Assembly: GCA_023418315.1 (NCBI GenBank)
Contig: JAEZZY010000033.1
Span: 1-9,411, forward strand
Source: Bacteroidota bacterium
GTDB lineage: Bacteria; Bacteroidota; Bacteroidia; Chitinophagales; Chitinophagaceae
Reading direction: 5' to 3'
DNA: 9,411 nt
Every line of letters begins with the position of its first letter. Within the stretch, counting starts at the first letter, position 1. A program made the position numbers and the translations under genes. Below are positions 1 to 6,749 of the stretch, one piece after another. Below the pieces are notes generated by a model that was not told the origin of the DNA, did no database searches, and saw only the letters and a program-made list of their open reading frames with translations.

Positions 1-1348
1 TGGTATCTCCTGCACAGGCAAAAGGACGGGAGGCATAGACAAGTGCATTGGGTCGGTAGTTGATGGTGATTTCTATAGGCACGCGTACGCTTTCGCATCC
101 GTCAATGGTTTGGGTAACATACCAATAAGTAGTTCCTTGAGCAAGGGTGGAAGGTGTAGGGACGATGGGGGTGCCCACTCCTCCTGTATCGGTAGAGTAC
201 CACAGGAGGTTTTGTCCTATGGCTTGCAGAGGCAGAGCTACATCGTTTTGACAATAGCTAAGGGGCGAGGTAACGGTAGGCGGCGGCGCCTGCGGCACTA
301 CCTGCACGGTTACGGGCACACGGTCGCTTTCGCATCCTCCATATACCTGCGATACATAGTAGGTGAAGGAACCGGGCACGGCGGTATTGATGACGGGCTG
401 TGTGGTAACGGCAGTCCCGCCCACAGGCACACTGTACCATTGTATATTTTGCCCCCATATAGGGATGGTATCGGCCGGGCTGTTTTGGCAGTAGGTGATG
501 AGGGGTTGCACGGAAGGCGGCGGGGGTACTTGTTGAATAAAAAGATTTACCGATTGTGTAGTTAAGGTGTCTATACCACCCGAAGAAGGATATATGATAA
601 GAGAAACACTGTAAGTGCCGCTTGGCCCGGCCGAACCGCCTATAGCAGGGAAAATTAGTACGGAATTTGTGCTGGTAAACCCATTAGGGCCTGTCCAATA
701 AAAAGAATGGGGTGTAGTGATCTGAGGAGCCGTTACCTGCAGAGTAACCGTGCTGTCCGATGAGCAATAAACTCCATCGCCGGTGATGAACATTCCATAT
801 TGTCCTTTCAGTTCAATATCATCCAAACCCCAACCATTAATATTATACGCATCTAATCCGGTGGCAACAAACCTCAACTGAATATTAGTGCCATTTACAG
901 CTGTAAGGGGTGCGTTCGTAACCGCTGTATTTATATTACCCGAAGAATTGGTATGAGTAGCCAAGGTGTGCCATGTGGCAGAATTGACTGCTTTATATTC
1001 TATTTTAAATTGCTCTAAAGTACTTGTTGAAAAATTGCTTAAATACAATTTATAATCCAACGTAAGATTTACATAAGCGGAACTATTGATTACCGGGCTA
1101 ACCAATTCGTTAGAATAGGGCACTCCATAGGTGGGATTCCACCAAAATTCTGCATCGGGACTTGTGGCGCCGGTAGGTAAATAAGCACCTGTTCCCATAG
1201 TCCAATTTCCTTGTCCGGATGGAAAAGTCCAGCCGTTCGTAGCAAAAGAACCGGAAGTCCAGTTTTCGGAGAAAATGGTAATAATTTGAGAGTAGGCTTT
1301 CCCATAGAAAAACAGCAAAGGGAATAATAGACAGTATAGTTTTTTCAT
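1..1348 (-). CDS. Large secreted protein with jelly-roll-like N-terminus and Ig-like (CHU_C-associated) repeats, 3' end outside window
   Basis: The reading frame is open from an ATG at 1348 to the left edge (449 codons plus one base), so the C-terminus is missing. Residues 1-21 are a signal peptide (MKKLYCLLF... ending AYSQ), so the protein is exported. Residues about 23-172 are rich in W, N, T and G and end in GWGLDDIEL, like MAM / 'choice-of-anchor J' jelly-roll domains. Residues about 173-270 look like a PKD/Ig-type domain (FYWTGPNGFTS). Two Ig_7-type repeats follow at about 275-354 and 355-436, each with PPP.V, YCQN, W/LWYS, a T.YYV/T.YWYV strand and GCES.RVP; a third domain begins near residue 437 (CAGDT). 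Such proteins are typically large surface adhesins or enzymes of Bacteroidota secreted by the type IX system, with a C-terminal sorting domain that would lie beyond the edge. Substrate or ligand cannot be told. A weak -7-like box TACATTTA lies at 1371-1378. The repeat part is far richer in GC than the N-terminal part. Confidence 0.85.
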   Translation of the reverse strand, partial: MKKLYCLLFPLLFFYGKAYSQIITIFSENWTSGSFATNGWTFPSGQGNWTMGTGAYLPTGATSPDAEFWWNPTYGVPYSNELVSPVINSSAYVNLTLDYKLYLSNFSTSTLEQFKIEYKAVNSATWHTLATHTNSSGNINTAVTNAPLTAVNGTNIQLRFVATGLDAYNINGWGLDDIELKGQYGMFITGDGVYCSSDSTVTLQVTAPQITTPHSFYWTGPNGFTSTNSVLIFPAIGGSAGPSGTYSVSLIIYPSSGGIDTLTTQSVNLFIQQVPPPPSVQPLITYCQNSPADTIPIWGQNIQWYSVPVGGTAVTTQPVINTAVPGSFTYYVSQVYGGCESDRVPVTVQVVPQAPPPTVTSPLSYCQNDVALPLQAIGQNLLWYSTDTGGVGTPIVPTPSTLAQGTTYWYVTQTIDGCESVRVPIEITINYRPNALVYASRPFACAGDT

Positions 1349-1448
1349 AAAGCAATATTTGGATAATCTGTAAATGTAAAAAAAAATCACATGATTAACA
1401 GTTTTAGCAGTGTTTTATTGCAATTACGGCATTTTGTAAATCCTAGAA

Positions 1449-2393
1449 CTACTCCTTCATCCACTCCTTAATCTGCACCGGATCCACTTGAAAATAACTG
1501 GCATCCCGCTCTATTACACTGTTGTGGATATAGTAAATCGCAGGTACTCCTTCCGGTACATAGTTTATAAATGCCTCCCGGTTTTTAAAGCGAAAATGGG
1601 GCACATCCCGTGATTGAGACTCTTCAAAAAATGCTTCTTCATATTCATCACTTCCTGTAAGTACCATAAACAATGGAAGCTCCGGATGCTGTTTGTGGAT
1701 GATATGAAATAAAAACGCGGCCTTTTTGCAATGCGGACAACTCAAACTCATAAATGAAACGATATGTTTACCGTTTCTCAGTTCCACTTCCGGCTGGGGT
1801 TTCTCAGCATAGAGTGCATTTAAGTCAATCGGTTTGCTTACTACCTTAGGCGATTTAATACCGCTGAGCGGAAAAAATAAAAAAGGGATAACCAGTGCGC
1901 CCATGCCTAATATTCCCCCCATCCATTCGCTGCCTTTATAGGGAGGTATGGGGTAAAGCGTCCACAGAAGAGCCGTAACGCCTATAAGAATAATATTTTT
2001 AATAATACCTGCGGAAGGTTTCATCGAATAGGCTTCGCCAAAACAACCACAATTGCCGCTATCGCCCTGCGAACCGATTAAAAAAATGAGATAGACGGTA
2101 AAAAACACAAGCATAGCCATTACGGCCGGATAGGTAAACGACTTGAGGTAGAGATGAAATAAGAGAAAGCCTCCAAGCAATAATTCAAAACCGATAAACA
2201 AACGGGCGATAATGCCGGCAAACATCATGTTGCTAATGCCTATATCCATGATGTTCCATAGCAAACGCTCAAAAGCATACATCTTGCTGATGCCCGAAAA
2301 TAAAAAAACTGCCGCCAGCGAGAGCAGCAGTAGTAATCCTGTAATTCGTTTTATATAAAAAGCCATTATGTTTTTTGTGCCTACCTTTTTCAT
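1449..2393 (-). CDS. MauE/DoxX-like membrane protein fused to a periplasmic thioredoxin-like domain
   Basis: Numbered from the ATG at 2393 the protein has 314 residues. Five hydrophobic helices lie near 15-37, 57-80, 89-108, 131-147 and 161-177, followed by a soluble C-terminal domain. The loop after helix 3 carries NCGCFGE (cysteines 115 and 117), a motif typical of MauE/DoxX-type redox membrane proteins. The C-terminal domain has the DsbA-like active site CPHC (219-222) and a probable cis-proline in GVPA (about 282-285), both marks of the thioredoxin fold. With the N-terminus inside, both cysteine motifs fall on the periplasmic side, so electrons could pass between them. It resembles the Bacteroidota 'BT_3928-like' DoxX proteins. 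The actual partner is unknown. It follows the lipoprotein gene closely and is probably co-transcribed. The start is uncertain: GTG 2402, ATG 2393 and ATG 2366 are in frame; 2366 would begin directly before helix 1. None has a clear Shine-Dalgarno box. Confidence 0.85.
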   Translation of the reverse strand: MKKVGTKNIMAFYIKRITGLLLLLSLAAVFLFSGISKMYAFERLLWNIMDIGISNMMFAGIIARLFIGFELLLGGFLLFHLYLKSFTYPAVMAMLVFFTVYLIFLIGSQGDSGNCGCFGEAYSMKPSAGIIKNIILIGVTALLWTLYPIPPYKGSEWMGGILGMGALVIPFLFFPLSGIKSPKVVSKPIDLNALYAEKPQPEVELRNGKHIVSFMSLSCPHCKKAAFLFHIIHKQHPELPLFMVLTGSDEYEEAFFEESQSRDVPHFRFKNREAFINYVPEGVPAIYYIHNSVIERDASYFQVDPVQIKEWMKE

Positions 2394-2414
2394 AGGTACC
2401 ACAAACTTAAACCA

Positions 2415-2663
2415 TTAATACAAATGGCAGTTCTCTACGCTTTTAATTCCGCCTTGCTCTGAGTTTTGCGAGTTTTCTTCACACACTGCTTTGGCTTTTT
2501 TCTTGGTATCTTTCACCGGATATTCTCTTACCAGCGTATCCGGCAAGCCGGGCTGTCCGGTATAGGAAATAGTACACTTGCAAACATATTCTCTTGTGCA
2601 GGAACTAAACATAATCGCGACCAAAACCAACATCATCAATACAGCGGATAGACGAAATTTCAT
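2415..2663 (-). CDS. Small cysteine-rich lipoprotein, function unknown
   Basis: From the ATG at 2663 this is an 82-residue protein. It has a basic start (MKFR), a hydrophobic stretch (residues 5-19) and a lipobox ending FSSC with the lipidated Cys at 22, so it should be a lipoprotein anchored in the cell envelope. The mature part has four further cysteines: C28 and C30 in YVCKC, C61 and C79. This even number in a 60-residue domain suggests two disulfides. The reading frame extends upstream to 2729, but that extension would put over 20 residues before the signal peptide, so the start at 2663 is preferred. A promoter-like pair lies just upstream (2686-2717). The gene for a membrane thioredoxin begins 12-48 bp downstream, so the lipoprotein could be its substrate or partner; that is inference. 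I recognise no named family. Confidence 0.75.
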   Translation of the reverse strand: MKFRLSAVLMMLVLVAIMFSSCTREYVCKCTISYTGQPGLPDTLVREYPVKDTKKKAKAVCEENSQNSEQGGIKSVENCHLY

Positions 2664-2685
2664 CAGGTATCTGAATTTTAACGGT

Positions 2686-2717
2686 TGAAGGTAATAGATA
2701 ATTTTTGAAAGTACAAA
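2686..2717 (-). promoter_or_regulatory. Candidate Bacteroidota-type promoter of the lipoprotein/thioredoxin operon
   Basis: Reading the minus strand, TTTG (2717-2714) is followed after 20 bases by TACCTTCA (2693-2686). This compares with the phylum consensus TTTG - about 19-21 bases - TAnnTTTG: the -33 box is exact and the -7 box differs in its last two bases. It sits 22 bases before the ATG at 2663 and directly after the hairpin downstream of gldA, a sensible place for a new transcript to begin. Confidence 0.4.
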
Positions 2718-2767
2718 CATCCTCGGCATACAATAGGCTGCAATAGGCTCCTGAAGCTGCCGGATGT
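2717..2767 (-). terminator. Bulged hairpin downstream of gldA, possible terminator
   Basis: On the plus strand ACATCC (2717-2722) and GGCA (2725-2728) pair with TGCC (2758-2761) and GGATGT (2762-2767), leaving a two-base TC bulge and a loop of 29 bases. Read in the direction of gldA the hairpin starts 5 bases after its stop codon, with an A-rich flank before it but only a short TTTG after it; the longer T-run (after 2767) is on the plus-strand side. It may end gldA transcription or act as a processing structure. The large loop makes it a weak call. Confidence 0.35.
2731..2750. repeat. Tandem 10-bp duplication (CAATAGGCTG/C)
   Basis: CAATAGGCTG at 2731-2740 is followed at once by CAATAGGCTC at 2741-2750, matching at nine of ten positions. 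The pair sits in the loop of the hairpin downstream of gldA and is most simply a slippage duplication. Confidence 0.6.
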
Positions 2768-2772
2768 ATTTT

Positions 2773-3681
2773 TTAATTCTTCGTCAGGCTACGGAATACC
2801 TCTTCCAGCGATTGTGTTTCAGTTTGCAGCGATACAATGTTCAGGTCATGTTCCAGCGCCCATTTCATCACTTCTTTGCGCAATTCTTCCGGCTGGGAGG
2901 TATGCAATTTCCAAGTGTTATTTTCCAACGATTCTGCCTTCTGCATCGGCTTCAGTTTTTTTAGAAGTTTTTGTTCGATGGCATTTTCAAAACGAACCAC
3001 CAAGGTTTTTTGTTGTTTATTGTTTTGTTGCAGCATATCTATTTCATCATCTGCTACAATATTGCCGTTGTTGATGATAATCACACGGCTGCACATAGCT
3101 TGCACTTCCTGCATGATGTGGGTGGAGAGCAATACGGTTTTTTCCTTTCCTATTTCCTTGATAAGGTCTCTTATTTCGATGATTTGGTTAGGATCTAAGC
3201 CGGAGGTAGGCTCATCCAGGATCAGCACTTCCGGGTCGTGGAGCATAGCCTGTGCCAAGCCTACGCGCTGCTTATATCCCTTGGAGAGCATGCCTATTTT
3301 TTTATGCACTTCTTTGTTCAGCCCCGTCATGGAAATGATTTTATTAATCTGTGCCTCCGGTTTTTTCATCTTATGAATGCTTGCCGAAAATTCCAGATAT
3401 TCCCGCACATACATATCATAATACAGCGGATTGGATTCGGGCAGGTAACCTACCCGTTTCCGCACTTCCATAGGCTCTTGTTCCACATCGCATCCACATA
3501 CCACCGCTTTGCCGTCGGTAGCGGGCAGGTAGCCGGTAATCATTTTCATGGTAGTGGATTTTCCGGCGCCGTTCGGACCTAAAAAACCTACTATTTCGCC
3601 TTTCTTCAGTTCAAACGAAATTTGATTGACCGCTATCTGTTCCCCGTATTTTTTGGTAAGAGATGCAACTTTTATAGACAT
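2773..3681 (-). CDS. gldA: GldA, ATP-binding subunit of the gliding-motility-associated ABC transporter
   Basis: The product has 302 residues, the usual GldA length. It is a cytoplasmic ABC ATPase: Walker A GPNGAGKST (35-43), a degenerate Q-loop region YLPESNPLY (79-87) typical of GldA-like proteins, signature LSKGYKQR (132-139), Walker B ILDEPTSGLD (154-163) and the switch histidine in STHIM (H188). After about residue 225 there is a GldA-type C-terminal extension ending in LEEVFRSLT. In Flavobacterium GldA works with the membrane proteins GldF and GldG in an ABC transporter needed for gliding in some species; neither is in this window, and gldA is often apart from gldFG in this phylum. It follows clpB after 114 bp and a -7-like box lies only 4 bases before its ATG. 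A generic ABC-2 type export ATPase is the alternative reading. Confidence 0.9.
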   Translation of the reverse strand: MSIKVASLTKKYGEQIAVNQISFELKKGEIVGFLGPNGAGKSTTMKMITGYLPATDGKAVVCGCDVEQEPMEVRKRVGYLPESNPLYYDMYVREYLEFSASIHKMKKPEAQINKIISMTGLNKEVHKKIGMLSKGYKQRVGLAQAMLHDPEVLILDEPTSGLDPNQIIEIRDLIKEIGKEKTVLLSTHIMQEVQAMCSRVIIINNGNIVADDEIDMLQQNNKQQKTLVVRFENAIEQKLLKKLKPMQKAESLENNTWKLHTSQPEELRKEVMKWALEHDLNIVSLQTETQSLEEVFRSLTKN

Positions 3682-3685
3682 GAGG

Positions 3686-3693
3686 CAAAGCTA
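3686..3693 (-). promoter_or_regulatory. Candidate -7 element (TAGCTTTG) of gldA
   Basis: TAGCTTTG on the minus strand is an exact match to the Bacteroidota -7 consensus TAnnTTTG. It ends only 4 bases before the gldA ATG, so initiation from it would give an almost leaderless transcript. No TTG-type -33 box lies at the right spacing upstream, so the match could be chance. Confidence 0.3.
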
Positions 3694-3795
3694 AAGAAAC
3701 TTGGCGATTAGGTGGAGCGTGTAGTACGACTTTAGGGTTATTGTTTTTTGCAGCCTCTACCCCCTCTACTTGTCCGGTTATTTCATAGCTCATTT

Positions 3796-6411
3796 TTATT
3801 TCTCTGCTTGCTCATTCCGCACCACCATTACACCGTCGAATACATCTATCAATACCGGTTGGCTTTTGTCAATTTCTCCCGCAATTATTTTTTTACTCAG
3901 CATGTTGATCACATCTTTTTGAATCACACGTTTCAGCGGGCGAGCGCCGTATTGCGGATCGAAACCATGCTCGGTAAGATAGTCTAATGCGTAATCGGTG
4001 AATTGCAAATCAATACCCTGCTGCGCCACTTGCTTTTCAAGATTTTCCAATTGTATCCTGATAATGTCTTTGATTTCTTTTCTCAAAAGCGGATGAAACA
4101 TGATGACATCATCCACACGGTTCAGAAATTCCGGACGCAAGGTTTGCCGCAACAAATCCATCACCATTTCTTTGGTATGTTCCACCACTTCATCTACATC
4201 CTTACCTTCAAGATCCGCAAAATTCTCCTGGATAATATGACTACCCATGTTGGAGGTCATGATGATAATCGTGTTTTTGAAATTCACTACACGCCCTTTA
4301 TTATCGGTTAATCTTCCATCATCTAATACCTGCAACAACACATTGAAGGTATCGGGATGCGCTTTTTCTATTTCGTCTAAAAGCACTACGGAATAGGGTT
4401 TCCGGCGAACGGCTTCTGTTAATTGTCCGCCTTCTTCATATCCTATATAGCCGGGAGGCGCACCTACCAAACGGCTCACGCTGTGCTTCTCCTGATATTC
4501 ACTCATATCTATCCGCGTCATCATGCTTTCATCATCAAAAAGAACTTCGGCGAGCGCTTTGGCTAATTCGGTTTTTCCTACGCCGGTAGTGCCAAGGAAG
4601 ATAAACGAACCGATGGGTTTTCGAGGATCTTGCAAGCCTGCACGACCGCGGCGGATGGCATCGGAAACAGCCGTAATCGCTTCATTTTGTCCGATTACTC
4701 GTTTGTGCAATTCCTCTTCAAGATTCAGTAATTTTTCCCGCTCACTTTGCATCATGCGCTGCACGGGAATGCCGGTTGCCTTTGCTACATTTTCCGCAAT
4801 ATCTTCCGCATCTACTTCTTCTTTCAGCAATCGTTTGTGTTGATTATCCATTTCATCCAATTGCTTGCTGAGCGCATCTACCTGGGCTTCTTCTTCTTTT
4901 ATCTTTCCATAGCGCAGTTCGGCTACTTTACCGTAATCACCTTCGCGTTCCGCACGTTCCGCTTCCTGTTTATAATGCTCTACAGATGATTTGGCATGAT
5001 TGATCTTATCCACGATTTCTTTTTCTTCCAGCCATTTTGCCTTCAGCGTATCGCGTTCTACATTCAACAGAGAAATATCCTGATTCAGTTGTTTTAATTT
5101 TTCCTCATCATTTTCCCGTTTGATGGCTTCACGTTCTATCTCTAACTGACGAATGCGCCTTTCTAATTCATCCAATTCTTCGGGCATGGAGTTCATTTCA
5201 AGTTTCAGCTTAGCTGCACTTTCATCTATCAAATCAATGGCTTTATCGGGAAGGAAACGGTCGGTAATGTAACGATTGGATAATTCTACCGCTGCAATAA
5301 TCGCTTCATCTTTTATCCGCACCTGATGATGACTTTCATAGCGATCTTTCAAGCCGCGCAGGATGGAGATAGCATCTTCTTCAGAAGGTTCATCCACCAT
5401 TACTTTTTGGAAACGGCGTTCTAAGGCTTTGTCTTTCTCAAAATATTTTTGGTATTCGTTTAAGGTGGTTGCGCCAATTGCACGAAGCTCGCCGCGTGCC
5501 AGTGCCGGTTTCAGAATATTTGCAGCATCCATAGCGCCTTCGCCGCCGCCACCTGCGCCTACAAGCGTGTGGATTTCATCTATAAACAAAATGATTTCGC
5601 CGTTGCTTTCCGCCACTTCTTTGATTACGCCTTTCAAACGTTCTTCAAATTCACCTTTATATTTTGCTCCGGCTATTAATAAGCCCATATCCAATGCAAA
5701 AATGATTTTGCTTTTCAGGTTGTCGGGTACATCTCCATTGATGATGCGATGCGCCAAACCTTCAATGATAGCGGTTTTCCCTACACCTGGTTCGCCTACA
5801 AGAATCGGATTGTTTTTAGAACGACGGGAAAGAATATGCAGCGTTCGGCGTATTTCATCATCCCGACCTATAACCGGGTCAAGTTTATTGTTCTGTGCAA
5901 GTTCGTTCAGGTTTTTTGCATAGCGTTTTAGGGCGTGGTATTGCTGTTCGGAAGTTTGGGAATTGACGGTACTGCCTTTTCTCAATTCTTTGATGGCAGT
6001 AATCAATCCTTTTTCCGTAAGCCCTGCATCTTTGAGCATTTTAGAAGTTTCATCATTCACTTGTGTGATGCCTATAAGCAGATGCTCCGGCGTTACAAAC
6101 TCATCGCCAAATTCCTTTAAAGAAGAGCCTGCCCGAAGCAATACATTATTCACATCGCGGCTGATATTCTGTGCCGGATTATTGGTAGATTGTTTGGGAA
6201 GGCGATTGATTTGTTCCTCAATTTTCTTTTCTGCAAAAGGAATGCTGACGTTATTTTTCTTTAAAAGATATTGAATCGGCCCTTCTTTATCATCCAATAA
6301 AGCTTTTAAAAGATGGACGGTTTCTATCTGAGGGTTTTGATGATTGAACGCGGTTTGCTGTGCCTGTTGCAGCATTTCCTGCGCTTTGATGGTGAAATTA
6401 TTTAAGTTCAT
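3796..6411 (-). CDS. clpB: ClpB, Hsp100-type protein disaggregase
   Basis: The 871-residue product matches full-length ClpB. ClpB is a cytoplasmic hexameric AAA+ machine that pulls polypeptides out of aggregates with DnaK/DnaJ/GrpE. The N-domain spans about 1-145. AAA+ module 1 has Walker A GEPGVGKT (206-213), pore loop KYKGEFE (250-256), Walker B LFIDEIH (275-281) and arginine-finger region ERR (331-333). A long charged coiled-coil middle domain (about 400-525) is the mark of ClpB rather than ClpA. Module 2 has Walker A GTTGVGKT (607-614), pore loop GYIGYEEGG (654-662), Walker B LLDEIEKA (677-684) and sensor-2 GARPL (822-826). No ClpP-binding IGF/IGL loop is seen, in line with disaggregation rather than proteolysis. 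The ATG at 6411 starts with MNLNNFT, as in relatives. A possible promoter lies at 6432-6465. No CIRCE element was found upstream, so HrcA control is not supported by the sequence. Confidence 0.97.
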   Translation of the reverse strand: MNLNNFTIKAQEMLQQAQQTAFNHQNPQIETVHLLKALLDDKEGPIQYLLKKNNVSIPFAEKKIEEQINRLPKQSTNNPAQNISRDVNNVLLRAGSSLKEFGDEFVTPEHLLIGITQVNDETSKMLKDAGLTEKGLITAIKELRKGSTVNSQTSEQQYHALKRYAKNLNELAQNNKLDPVIGRDDEIRRTLHILSRRSKNNPILVGEPGVGKTAIIEGLAHRIINGDVPDNLKSKIIFALDMGLLIAGAKYKGEFEERLKGVIKEVAESNGEIILFIDEIHTLVGAGGGGEGAMDAANILKPALARGELRAIGATTLNEYQKYFEKDKALERRFQKVMVDEPSEEDAISILRGLKDRYESHHQVRIKDEAIIAAVELSNRYITDRFLPDKAIDLIDESAAKLKLEMNSMPEELDELERRIRQLEIEREAIKRENDEEKLKQLNQDISLLNVERDTLKAKWLEEKEIVDKINHAKSSVEHYKQEAERAEREGDYGKVAELRYGKIKEEEAQVDALSKQLDEMDNQHKRLLKEEVDAEDIAENVAKATGIPVQRMMQSEREKLLNLEEELHKRVIGQNEAITAVSDAIRRGRAGLQDPRKPIGSFIFLGTTGVGKTELAKALAEVLFDDESMMTRIDMSEYQEKHSVSRLVGAPPGYIGYEEGGQLTEAVRRKPYSVVLLDEIEKAHPDTFNVLLQVLDDGRLTDNKGRVVNFKNTIIIMTSNMGSHIIQENFADLEGKDVDEVVEHTKEMVMDLLRQTLRPEFLNRVDDVIMFHPLLRKEIKDIIRIQLENLEKQVAQQGIDLQFTDYALDYLTEHGFDPQYGARPLKRVIQKDVINMLSKKIIAGEIDKSQPVLIDVFDGVMVVRNEQAEK

Positions 6412-6431
6412 TATTTAGCTTTTTTGAAAAT

Positions 6432-6465
6432 CAATTTTAAAATTTGTAAAACAATCATTCCAAAA
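6432..6465 (-). promoter_or_regulatory. Candidate clpB promoter
   Basis: On the minus strand TTTTG (6465-6461) is followed after 21 bases by TAAAATTG (6439-6432), one mismatch from the TAnnTTTG -7 consensus. The -7 box lies 20 bases before the clpB ATG, giving a short leader. Spacing and position both fit a normal vegetative promoter; nothing in it marks heat-shock control. Confidence 0.4.
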
Positions 6466-6542
6466 GATACACCAGATTTTTTTATCAGATAATTTGTCTT
6501 ATTTCCTTAAAAGTGGCTGACAATAAGGCTTTTGGAGTTGTT

Positions 6543-6580
6543 TTTATCGGAAATTATTACAGGTAGTTTATTTATCGGAA
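6543..6580. repeat. Direct repeat TTTATCGGAA x2, 28-bp period
   Basis: TTTATCGGAA occurs at 6543-6552 and again at 6571-6580, start to start 28 bases, in the middle of the clpB-lepA intergenic region. Two identical 10-mers on nearly the same helix face could be sites for a regulator, but they lie over 130 bases from either start codon and the region is A/T-rich. Confidence 0.35.
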
Positions 6581-6730
6581 CGCCTAAGCCCAATACCATT
6601 CATAGTATTTCGTCTATTTAACATCCGAGTTCTTTATGGGAAGGAATGAGAAGATATTTTTTGTTTCCGGACCACCCTTTTAGTATCAATGCAAATCTAC
6701 CTGCTTTATCCAACCAATCAACTATTCCCG

Positions 6731-6738
6731 TACCTTTG
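6731..6738 (+). promoter_or_regulatory. Candidate -7 element (TACCTTTG) of lepA
   Basis: TACCTTTG is an exact match to TAnnTTTG and ends 11 bases before the lepA ATG. The best -33 candidate, TTTA at 6705-6708, is 22 bases upstream and weak. If used, the transcript would have a leader of only a few bases. Confidence 0.4.
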
Positions 6739-6749
6739 CAGACTATTTT

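Larger units (their letters stand above)
6412..6749. other. Divergent intergenic region between clpB and lepA
   Basis: This 338-bp A/T-rich stretch has no gene I can support; the frame open on the minus strand across 6618-6989 overlaps lepA and has no recognisable product. It holds a candidate clpB promoter near its left end, a candidate lepA -7 element near its right end, an 11-bp palindrome TTATCAGATAA (6482-6492) and two copies of TTTATCGGAA (6543-6552 and 6571-6580). No RNA gene or CIRCE-type heat-shock operator was recognised. Confidence 0.7.

Noticed and set aside
110..565. Open frame of 151 codons on the plus strand
   Set aside because: It is antisense to the repeat part of the Ig-domain gene, whose frame shows clear domains and a signal peptide; the plus-strand translation is low-complexity with no recognisable domain.
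2837..3376. 179-codon plus-strand frame
   Set aside because: Antisense to gldA, with a serine/cysteine/phenylalanine-rich translation typical of a shadow frame.
3611..3793. 60-codon minus-strand frame between clpB and gldA
   Set aside because: It begins 2 bases after the clpB stop but overlaps the first 24 codons of gldA in another frame and has no recognisable features.
4588..4593. Walker A of the second ClpB module reads GTTGVGKT rather than GPTGVGKT
   Set aside because: The catalytic GKT is intact and, as far as I recall, the T variant is common in ClpB of this phylum, so it is not an oddity.
5363..5923. 186-codon plus-strand frame
   Set aside because: Antisense to the first AAA+ module of clpB, which has all its motifs on the other strand.
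6412..6749. CIRCE-type (TTAGCACTC-N9-GAGTGCTAA) heat-shock operator upstream of clpB
   Set aside because: Searched by eye on both strands; no inverted repeat of that kind is present.
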